A stretch of 7,254 nt of DNA from Eubacteriales Family XIII. Incertae Sedis bacterium. GTDB lineage: Bacteria > Bacillota > Clostridia > Peptostreptococcales > Anaerovoracaceae. The notes below the pieces were generated by a model. That model was not told the origin of the DNA. It ran no database searches and was given only the letters and a program-made list of their open reading frames with translations. The translations under genes were made by a program, and so were the position numbers. The DNA is taken from the NCBI GenBank assembly GCA_031255695.1, contig JAIRSA010000120.1, positions 1-7,254 of the forward strand. The letters are read 5' to 3'. How positions within the stretch are numbered: the stretch's first letter is position 1; every line of letters starts with the position of its first letter. Positions 1-6,288 of this stretch are shown here, piece by piece.

Positions 1-879
1 GCCGCTGTCAATCAGCATATCAAACGGATTTATGCCGACGGCGAACTTGAGACGGGGGCAACTATTAAGAAATACTTAATAGTTCAAACCGAGGGCGCAC
101 GGCAGGTAGAGAGGGAAATCGACCACTACAATCTCCAAATGATTATCGCTGTCGGTTTCAAGGTGAACAACGAACGCGCCGTGCGTTTCCGCAAATGGGC
201 GGGGCAGATTGTCAAGGATTACACCATCCAGGGCTGGACGATGGACGTTGACCGCCTGAAAAAAGGGCATATGTTCACCGACGAATACTTTGAGCGGCAG
301 TTACAGCAAATCCGCGAGATACGGCTGTCTGAACGCAAATTTTATCAAAAGGTTACGGACATCTACGCCACGGCGTTCGACTACGACAAGGACGCGAAAA
401 CGACGAGGGATTTCTTCAAGCTGGTGCAAAACAAGCTCCATTACGCCGTTCACCGCCACACCGCCGCCGAGCTAATCGTAGAACGCGCTGATGCCGACAA
501 TGAGCATATGGGGCTTACGACTTGGGAAACCGCGCCGCATGGGAAAATCATCAAGGCTGATGTTTCGATAGCGAAAAACTACCTGAACGAGCAGGAGATG
601 AGCTACCTCGAACGGATTGTATCTGTATACCTCGACTTCGCCGAACTGCAAGCCGAGCGCAAAATCCCTATGTCGATGGAAGATTGGGCAAAGCGGCTTG
701 ACGGATTCTTAGAGTTTAACGGGAACGAAATTCTAATCGGGCCGGGTAAAATGTCCCACGAACAGGCAAAGCTCCACGCCGAAACAGAATATGAGAAATA
801 TCGCATTGTTCAGGACAGGCTGTTTCAATCTGACTTTGACAGACTGCTGGCCGAAACGCAAGAACAGGAGCAAAAATAG
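1..879 (+). CDS. rhuM: RhuM-family protein (virulence RhuM), 5' truncated by window edge
   Basis: The frame is open from base 1 to the TAG at 877-879, giving 292 residues. RhuM proteins are usually about 330-340 residues, so roughly 45 N-terminal residues lie outside the window. The internal ATG at 139 is not the start, because family-like sequence (VNQHIKRIYADGEL, then REIDHYNLQMIIAVGFKVN) runs in frame ahead of it. Other family hallmarks are the RLSERKFYQKVTDIYAT, NKLHYAVHRHTAAELI, GLTTWETAPHGKI and DVSIAKNYL segments and a C-terminal FRIVQDRLFQSDFD-like end (here YRIVQDRLFQSDFD). No membrane segment or signal peptide is seen. RhuM was named from Salmonella pathogenicity island 3; its biochemical role is not established, and homologues often sit between hsdM and hsdS of type I restriction-modification loci. 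The same arrangement is seen here: the stop codon directly abuts the ATG of the hsdS remnant, so the two were probably co-transcribed. Isoleucine codons are 11 ATC, 7 ATT and 3 ATA, unlike the ATA-rich genes downstream. Confidence 0.9.
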   Translation, partial: AAVNQHIKRIYADGELETGATIKKYLIVQTEGARQVEREIDHYNLQMIIAVGFKVNNERAVRFRKWAGQIVKDYTIQGWTMDVDRLKKGHMFTDEYFERQLQQIREIRLSERKFYQKVTDIYATAFDYDKDAKTTRDFFKLVQNKLHYAVHRHTAAELIVERADADNEHMGLTTWETAPHGKIIKADVSIAKNYLNEQEMSYLERIVSVYLDFAELQAERKIPMSMEDWAKRLDGFLEFNGNEILIGPGKMSHEQAKLHAETEYEKYRIVQDRLFQSDFDRLLAETQEQEQK

Positions 880-1615
880 ATGAAAGCACCGCAGCTAAAA
901 AACGCTGTTTTACAGCTTGCCGTGCAGGGCAAACTCGTACCGCAAGACCCCGCCGATGAACCAGCATCGGCGCTTTTAGAGCGCATCCGCGCCGAGAAGC
1001 GGCGACTTATGAAAGAGGGCAAAATCAAGAAAGACAAAGGCGAATCGGTCATCTACCGCGCTCCCCGCGAGGGCGACGATGGTGCCGATAATTTGCCTCA
1101 TGCCTTTTTAGCGGACGGCGGACGGCACCGTGCGCGACATCACGGAGGAACTGCCGTTTGAGATACCTGATTCGTGGGAGTGGGTGCGGCTCGGATGCGT
1201 TATCAACAAACTGACAGATGGAACACATAGCACACCGAAGTATACAGAGAGCGGAGTGCCGTTTCTGTCTGTTAAAGACATGAGTGATGGTAAACTGAAT
1301 TTCAGCAACACAAAATACATTTCTCCAGAGGGACACTCGGAGCTTTACAGGCGTTGTGACCCTGAACGCGGTGACATTCTCTTGACGAAAGTGGGCACAA
1401 CAGGCATTCCGGTCCTTGTTGATACGGACGAAGTATTTAGCCTTTTTGTGAGTGTTGCCTTGCTGAAATACAGTCGAGGAAATTGCACAATTCCGCAAGC
1501 ATTGAAAAACCTGCAAAATGAAAACTTTAGCGCAACCCCCAAGGCTGTTTTTCCGGATCGCCGCAGCGATTGGGGTTTCAAAGGCGAAAAAAAGTTTTCA
1601 AAAAAAATGTCTTGA
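880..1615 (+). pseudogene. hsdS: Type I restriction-modification specificity subunit HsdS, frameshifted and 3'-truncated
   Basis: HsdS recognises the DNA target of a type I restriction-modification complex, usually through two target-recognition domains separated by conserved helices, in about 400-450 residues. The start is the ATG at 880, with AGGAG at 866-870 inside the end of rhuM. Frame 1 gives the typical head MKAPQLKNAVLQLAVQGKL, then LVPQDPADEPASALLERIR and a lysine-rich helix up to DNLPHAFLADG. A second frame then carries ADGTVRDITEELPFEIPDSW, EWVRLG and TRD-like sequence (GVPFLSVKDMSDG, GDILLTKVGTTGIPVLV, LFVSVALLKYS). The two frames are joined by a 7-bp tandem duplication at 1111-1124; removing one copy restores FLADGTVRDITEELPFE. 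Frame 1 otherwise stops at 1161. HsdS-like sequence fades near 1475-1480, and the remaining codons to TGA 1615 look unrelated; the second TRD and central helices are absent. No hsdM or hsdR is visible. A functional full-length product is very unlikely. Confidence 0.88.
1111..1124 (+). repeat. 7-bp tandem duplication causing the hsdS frameshift
   Basis: The heptamer gcggacg occurs twice back to back at 1111-1117 and 1118-1124, followed by gc. Seven bases is one more than two codons, so the second copy shifts translation by +1. With a single copy the reading frame runs directly from the N-terminal helix into the ELPFEIPDSWEW motif. The event looks like replication slippage. With only two units it is not a typical phase-variation tract, although it could in principle revert. 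Confidence 0.9.
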
Positions 1616-1696
1616 CAAGGGGGACACAATAGTACAGGGCATTTTGAAAATGGGGCCTTTAACTATAAGCAGAATTCTGAAAAATTGCAAAATATC
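1481..1696. other. Junction region between restriction-modification remnant and core genes
   Basis: No protein family is recognised here. The hsdS-frame residues continue only by chance to the TGA at 1613-1615, and a second open frame, ATG 1518 to 1751, gives a low-complexity, unrecognised peptide. The stretch is AT-richer than its surroundings. It contains the A-rich block with aaaaaaagttttcaaaaaaa around 1588-1607, a TTGACA box at 1612-1617 without a convincing -10 at 16-18 bp spacing, and the 10-bp palindrome cagaattctg at 1670-1679. No tRNA, insertion sequence or direct-repeat attachment site was found by eye. It probably marks the boundary where an acquired island was truncated. Confidence 0.5.
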
Positions 1697-1725
1697 TTCG
1701 CTCTGCTCCACATTTGTGATATACT
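1697..1725 (+). promoter_or_regulatory. Likely extended -10 promoter for the activase-like gene
   Basis: The -10 hexamer TATACT lies at 1720-1725 and is preceded by TGA at 1717-1719, which makes an extended -10 (TGn). Seventeen bases upstream, TTCGCT at 1697-1702 is a weak -35 with 3 of 6 matches. Transcription would begin near 1732, leaving a leader of about 90 nt before the start codon at 1825. It is the best promoter-like sequence between the hsdS remnant and the large gene. Confidence 0.5.
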
Positions 1726-1796
1726 TATTACTGGTATTTATGCGGAATTGATACTGTTCTCCTGCCAATATTGTTGGGGGCGTCATGTTTTCAATC

Positions 1797-1820
1797 GGAG
1801 GGCAGTATAGGGCACAGGTG
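1797..1820 (+). promoter_or_regulatory. Ribosome-binding-site region of the activase-like gene
   Basis: Two purine-rich elements are present. AGGTG at 1816-1820 sits 4 nt before ATG 1825 and 10 nt before ATG 1831, so it could serve either start. A stronger GGAGGG at 1797-1802 is 22 nt before ATG 1825, too far for normal use, and no ATG, GTG or TTG in the same frame lies at proper spacing from it. Start choice between 1825 and 1831 therefore stays open. Confidence 0.4.
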
Positions 1821-1824
1821 TATT

Positions 1825-4800
1825 ATGTCAATGAGATTAGGAATCGATATAGGATCTACAACTATAAAAATAGTGCTTCTCGACGAGGGCGGGCAGACGG
1901 CTTTCTGCCGCTACGGCCGGCATATGTCGAATGTCTTCGACAAAGTGGCAGAACTTATGGAGGAGCTTTGCGAAGCCTACCCCGAAGCCTCGGCGACGGC
2001 GGTGATCACTGGCTCCGGCGGCCTTACGCTGTCCACGATACTGGGGCTGCCCTTCGAGCAGGAGGTCATAGCGTGCAGCCGGGCGGTGGAGGAACTGATA
2101 CCCTCCACGGATGTCGCCATAGAGCTGGGCGGCGAGGACGCCAAGATAACATTCTACGGCGCAACAGTGGAGCAGCGCATGAACGGCGCCTGCGCAGGCG
2201 GCACGGGCGCGTTCATAGACCAGATGGCGGTGCTGCTGAACACAGACGCTGCCGGCCTGAACGAAAAGGCCGCCTCCCACAAGCTCATATACCCGATCGC
2301 GGCCCGCTGCGGCGTCTTCGCTAAGACCGACATACAGCCGCTGATAAATGAGGGCGCGGGGATCGAGGATCTCGCGGCGTCCATATTCCAGGCGGTCGTG
2401 AACCAGACGATCAGCGGCCTTGCGTGCGGCAGGACCATCAGCGGCAAGGTAGCATTCCTGGGCGGCCCGCTGGCCTTCCTGCCGGAGCTCAGGAAGCGGT
2501 TCATAGAGACGCTGGGGATCGCGGATGAGGATATAATATTCCCGGACGCGCCGCAGTACTTCGTCGCCGTCGGCGCCGCCATGCTGTCCGAGGGCCGCCC
2601 GGCCTGCAAGATCCGGGATCTGCTGGCTACTGTAAAGGGCGCGGACAAGGACTTCATGAACGAGTCGAAACATATAGAGCCTCTATTCCGGACCTACGAC
2701 GAATACGAGGGCTTTCGGCGCAGGCACGAGAGGAACCGCGTGCGGCGCAGGGAGATCCGCAAAACCAAGGGGAAGATATTCCTCGGCATAGACGCGGGCT
2801 CGACCACGACGAAGGCCGTCGCCATAGACCAGGAGGGATACCTCATTTATTCGTTCTACAGGAACAACGAGGGGCGGCCCCTGGATGCGGTCCGGACTAT
2901 GCTGAAAGAGCTCTACAGCAAGATGAACGAGCATGCCTGGATCGCGAATTCCGTGGTCACAGGCTACGGCGAGGGCCTGATCAAAACAGCCTACCGCGTC
3001 GATATGGGCGAGATCGAGACGATAGCCCACTATAAGGCGGCGGACGAATTCATGCCGGGGGTCGAGTTCATACTCGACATCGGCGGGCAGGACATGAAAT
3101 GCATGAAGATACGCGACGGCGCCATCTACCATATCATGCTGAACGAGGCCTGTTCGTCAGGCTGCGGCTCCTTCATCGAGACCTATTCGAAATCCGTCAA
3201 TATGGATGTCGAGTCATTCTCGCAGGAAGCGCTTTTCGCTGAGGCGCCCGTGGATCTGGGCACCCGCTGCACCGTCTTCATGAACTCGCGCGTAAAGCAG
3301 GCGCAGAAGGAAGGCGCGACCATCGGGGACATTTCCGCCGGGCTGTCGTGCTCCGTCATAAAGAACGCGCTGTACAAAGTGATAAAGCTTAGGGACACGG
3401 ACGAGGCCGGCGAGAAGATCGTCGTCCAAGGCGGCACATTCCTCAACGACGCTGTGCTCCGGAGCATAGAGAACATAATGGGCAAAGAGGTGATCCGCCC
3501 TGATATTGCCGGCAATATGGGCGCATACGGGGCGGCGCTGCTGGCACGAGAAAATTACGTAAATGACACGGAGTCCCATATATTGTCATATGAAGAGCTG
3601 GACAATTTCACATCGGAGATCGGGCACACACGCTGCAAGAGGTGCGAGAACAACTGCCTGCTGACCATAAACAAGTTCACTGGCGGCGGCAGGTTCATCA
3701 CCGGCAACCGGTGCGAAAGGGGCGCCGGCGCGGAGGGGCGCGGGAATTCCCTGCCGAATATCTTCGCGTACAAATACAAGCGCCTGTTCGCGTACACGCC
3801 GCTGGAGGAGGCCTATGCGCCGCGTGGCACCATAGGCATACCCAGGGTGCTGAACATGCATGAAAACTACCCGTTCTGGTTCACTTTCTTCACAAAGCTA
3901 GGATTCAGGGTAGTGCTTTCGCCGCCATCGAGCAAGGCGATATACGAGATGGGCATGGAGACTATATCATCCGACACCATCTGCTACCCGGCCAAGCTGG
4001 TGCACGGGCACATAAAATGGCTTGTAGACCAGGGGGTCAAGAGGATATTCTACCCCTGCATAAACTTCGAGAGGGCCGAGTCCGCCGCATCGGACAACCA
4101 TTACAACTGCCCTGTGGTGGCGACGTACCCCGAGGTCATAGCGAACAACATGGACGATGTCTTCAGCGAGAACGGCGTGATATTCTCGCACCCATTCCTG
4201 CCCTACGACATGGACGAAAGGCTCAGCAGGCGCCTTTTCGAGGAATTCAGGGACATACGCCTGAAGTATTTCGACATAGAGCATGCCGTCAATGAGGCCA
4301 GGCGCGAGGACAAGCTGTTCAAGGATGACGTGAAGCGCGAGGGCACCATAGCCCTCAAGAAGATCAGGGAGGGCAAGCTGAAGGCGGTCGTGCTGGCCGG
4401 GCGGCCTTACCACCTGGATCCGGAGATAAACCATGGCATCGACACGCTCATAACGTCGTTTGGGCTTGCCGTGCTGACCGAGGACGCCGTGTCGCACAAC
4501 GCGGACCCGCTCAGGCCGCTCAGGATACTGGATCAGTGGATGTACCATTCGCGCCTCTACAAGGCGGCCGAGTTTGTCGGCGAGGCCGGCGATCTGGAGC
4601 TCGTGCAGCTGAATTCGTTTGGATGCGGGCTCGACGCGGTGACGACTGACCAGGTTGAGGAGATACTCAGCCACAGGAACAAGCTGTACACCCTGCTGAA
4701 GATAGACGAGGGCTCCAACCTTGGCGCGGCGAAGATCAGGATACGCTCGCTGAAGGCCGCGATAGAGGAGCGGGACAAGAACGGCGTCCGCCCGCGCAAC

Positions 4801-6102
4801 GACAAGTATAAATTTGAGAGAACTGTATTTACAAAAGCCATGAAAGAAGAGTATACTGTTCTCATACCTCAGATGTCGCCGATACATTTCAGCTTCCTGG
4901 AGCCTGCGATAAACTGCTGCGGGTACAAGGCGAAGCTGCTGCCGCCTGTAAATACGAACGCTGTGGACGAAGGGCTGAAGTATATCAACAACGATGTGTG
5001 CTACCCCACGATCGTCTCGCTTGGCCAGGTCATCTCCTACCTCAAGTCTGGGGAATGCGACCTGCAGCGCACGGCGGTGTTCATGTCGCAGACAGGTGGC
5101 GGGTGCAGGGCCAGCAACTACGTCGCCTTGCTGAGGAAGGCGCTCGGACAGCTGAAAATGGACAATGTGCCTGTCGTGTCCGTCAACATGGCGGGCCTTG
5201 AATCGAACCCAGGCTTCAAGTTCACGGGGAAACTGATCAAGATGGCGCTGAATGCGCTCGTGTTCGGGGATCTCATGATGCGCGTGCTCTACGCGACGCG
5301 CCCGTATGAAGTGGAGCCGGGCTCAGCGGACAGGCTGGCCGAATTCTGGACGCAGCGTGTGCGCGATGAGATCGGCAGCATGGGCTGGAGCCTGTTCAAG
5401 AAATATGTCAATGCCATAACCGAGGACTTCGACGCGCTGCCGCTCAGGGACGTAAAGAAGCCCAAGATCGGGGTAGTAGGGGAGATATTGGTCAAATACC
5501 ACCCCGTCGCCAACAACGACATAGTCAGCATCATAGAGAAGGAGGGCGGCGAGGCGGTCGTGCTGGATCTTATCGACTTCTTCCTCTACGGCATGCATAG
5601 CAAGGAATACAACTACCGCAACCTTTCCGGCAGCTATAAGGCCATGCTGGGCAACAAGCTGGCCATAAATCTGGTCGAATGGTTCCGCAAGCCTGCCAGG
5701 GATGCCCTCATGGCCAGCAAGCGCTTCCATGAGCCGCTCTATATAAATGAGCTGGCCGGCAAGGCGGAGCAGATCCTTTCGCTGGGCAACCAGTGCGGGG
5801 AGGGATGGCTGCTGACAGGGGAGATGGTCGAGCTTCTGGACAGCGGCGTCGAGAACATCGTGTGCCTCCAGCCGTTCGCCTGCCTGCCGAACCATATAAC
5901 AGGCAAGGGCATGATGAAGGCGCTGCGCAAGTACAACCCGCTGGCGAATATCGCGGCCATAGACTACGATCCCGGCGCGAGCGACGTGAACCAGCTCAAC
6001 CGGATCAAGCTGATGATGGCGACCGCATACAAGAACATGGTCAAGAAAGAAGGGCTGGGGGCCGCATTCCGCCCAGACGCCGCAGGCGAGATCGGGTTTT
6101 AG
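1825..6102 (+). CDS. Large fused acyl-CoA dehydratase activase-related protein (two ASKHA activase modules plus COG3580/COG3581-type regions)
   Basis: The 1425-residue cytoplasmic-looking protein has no signal peptide or membrane segment. Residues 1-300 and about 315-590 are two activase (BcrAD_BadFG) modules with phosphate-binding loops GIDIGSTT (6-13) and GIDAGSTT (321-328), and ELGGED (100-105) and DIGGQD (418-423). Each carries a cysteine pair 39 residues apart: C123/C162 and C443/C482. This matches the C127/C166 pair that holds the subunit-bridging [4Fe-4S] cluster in 2-hydroxyglutaryl-CoA dehydratase activator HgdC. A four-cysteine linker follows (C604, C607, C611, C630). Residues ~668-960 resemble DUF2229/COG3580 (DTICYPAK with C720, C745, C762, AGRPYH 858-863, C934), and ~1010-1410 resemble COG3581 (IPQMSPIHF, NDVCYPT with C1059, GGGC with C1094, C1324, FACLPNH with C1353). 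Known relatives couple ATP hydrolysis to very low-potential electron transfer into dehydratases or double-cubane proteins; this one's substrate is unknown. The start is ATG 1825, with AGGTG at 1816-1820; ATG 1831 is a close alternative. An upstream TTG at 1771 is less likely because family homology begins at MRLGIDIG. Isoleucine is mainly ATA (13 of 17 over 1825-2400). Confidence 0.9.
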   Translation: MSMRLGIDIGSTTIKIVLLDEGGQTAFCRYGRHMSNVFDKVAELMEELCEAYPEASATAVITGSGGLTLSTILGLPFEQEVIACSRAVEELIPSTDVAIELGGEDAKITFYGATVEQRMNGACAGGTGAFIDQMAVLLNTDAAGLNEKAASHKLIYPIAARCGVFAKTDIQPLINEGAGIEDLAASIFQAVVNQTISGLACGRTISGKVAFLGGPLAFLPELRKRFIETLGIADEDIIFPDAPQYFVAVGAAMLSEGRPACKIRDLLATVKGADKDFMNESKHIEPLFRTYDEYEGFRRRHERNRVRRREIRKTKGKIFLGIDAGSTTTKAVAIDQEGYLIYSFYRNNEGRPLDAVRTMLKELYSKMNEHAWIANSVVTGYGEGLIKTAYRVDMGEIETIAHYKAADEFMPGVEFILDIGGQDMKCMKIRDGAIYHIMLNEACSSGCGSFIETYSKSVNMDVESFSQEALFAEAPVDLGTRCTVFMNSRVKQAQKEGATIGDISAGLSCSVIKNALYKVIKLRDTDEAGEKIVVQGGTFLNDAVLRSIENIMGKEVIRPDIAGNMGAYGAALLARENYVNDTESHILSYEELDNFTSEIGHTRCKRCENNCLLTINKFTGGGRFITGNRCERGAGAEGRGNSLPNIFAYKYKRLFAYTPLEEAYAPRGTIGIPRVLNMHENYPFWFTFFTKLGFRVVLSPPSSKAIYEMGMETISSDTICYPAKLVHGHIKWLVDQGVKRIFYPCINFERAESAASDNHYNCPVVATYPEVIANNMDDVFSENGVIFSHPFLPYDMDERLSRRLFEEFRDIRLKYFDIEHAVNEARREDKLFKDDVKREGTIALKKIREGKLKAVVLAGRPYHLDPEINHGIDTLITSFGLAVLTEDAVSHNADPLRPLRILDQWMYHSRLYKAAEFVGEAGDLELVQLNSFGCGLDAVTTDQVEEILSHRNKLYTLLKIDEGSNLGAAKIRIRSLKAAIEERDKNGVRPRNDKYKFERTVFTKAMKEEYTVLIPQMSPIHFSFLEPAINCCGYKAKLLPPVNTNAVDEGLKYINNDVCYPTIVSLGQVISYLKSGECDLQRTAVFMSQTGGGCRASNYVALLRKALGQLKMDNVPVVSVNMAGLESNPGFKFTGKLIKMALNALVFGDLMMRVLYATRPYEVEPGSADRLAEFWTQRVRDEIGSMGWSLFKKYVNAITEDFDALPLRDVKKPKIGVVGEILVKYHPVANNDIVSIIEKEGGEAVVLDLIDFFLYGMHSKEYNYRNLSGSYKAMLGNKLAINLVEWFRKPARDALMASKRFHEPLYINELAGKAEQILSLGNQCGEGWLLTGEMVELLDSGVENIVCLQPFACLPNHITGKGMMKALRKYNPLANIAAIDYDPGASDVNQLNRIKLMMATAYKNMVKKEGLGAAFRPDAAGEIGF

Positions 6103-6196
6103 GCGCGCGGCAGGGGCAGGGGCGCATGGGGCCGCCTGGCCCTGCCCCGTGGGATCCCGGCGCGGGGCAGGCGGGGCCGAAAGCGCAAGGGGCCCC
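6103..6196 (+). promoter_or_regulatory. GC-rich intergenic region with competing hairpins
   Basis: Directly after the TAG of the activase-like gene, ggggcaggg at 6113-6121 can pair with ccctgcccc at 6140-6148. The same middle arm can instead pair perfectly with the right arm: cctgccccg at 6141-6149 with cggggcagg at 6163-6171, enclosing the palindrome gggatccc (6151-6158). Further right, ggggcc at 6173-6178 can pair with ggcccc at 6191-6196. No T-run follows any stem, so none is a canonical Rho-independent terminator. The hairpins may still slow transcription, stabilise the 3' end of the upstream mRNA, or act in an attenuator-like way. Confidence 0.5.
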
Positions 6197-6221
6197 ATCC
6201 ACACCACAAGCGCTTCGCATT

Positions 6222-6227
6222 TATAAT
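6222..6227 (+). promoter_or_regulatory. Possible -10 element of a yebC promoter
   Basis: A perfect TATAAT stands in a short AT-rich island (around 6219-6234) between very GC-rich flanks, 61 nt before the yebC start. At 17-bp spacing the -35 position (6199-6204, ccacac) has no resemblance to TTGACA, and there is no TGn extension. The promoter is therefore plausible but would be weak or need an activator. Confidence 0.4.
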
Positions 6228-6271
6228 ATATTGAAATGGCCAGCTGCGGGCAGCCAAGCGGCCAGATGGAA

Positions 6272-6277
6272 AAGGAG
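6272..6277 (+). promoter_or_regulatory. Ribosome-binding site of yebC (decides the start)
   Basis: AAGGAG at 6272-6277 is a strong Shine-Dalgarno sequence 11 nt before ATG 6289. The in-frame GTG at 6277 overlaps this site and so is not a credible start. The ATG also gives an N-terminus (MGRHGTIAGRK) that aligns with the beginning of the family. Confidence 0.8.
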
Positions 6278-6288
6278 TGAAAGAAACT

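Noticed and set aside
1130..1615. Independent gene starting at GTG 1130
   Set aside because: There is no Shine-Dalgarno sequence before it, and its N-terminal sequence continues the HsdS head across the heptamer duplication. It is the second half of the broken hsdS.
1518..1751. 77-codon + strand open frame with a hydrophobic tail
   Set aside because: There is no convincing ribosome-binding site and no recognisable family. It overlaps the hsdS remnant, the orphan -35 and the likely promoter, so it is treated as chance.
1616..1824. tRNA gene or attachment site at the island edge
   Set aside because: No cloverleaf, T-loop (GGTTCGA) or direct repeats flanking the island segment were found by eye; the left edge of the island is outside the window.
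1785..2324. 179-codon + strand open frame overlapping the activase start
   Set aside because: It is a +2 shadow of the activase module; the conserved activase motifs are in the other frame.
1837..2673. 278-codon open frame on the minus strand
   Set aside because: It is antisense to the first activase module, with low-information arginine-, alanine- and glycine-rich sequence and no credible start region.
3967..4887. 306-codon open frame on the minus strand
   Set aside because: It is fully antisense to the well-supported activase-like gene. No family motif is present and the composition is typical of a shadow frame.
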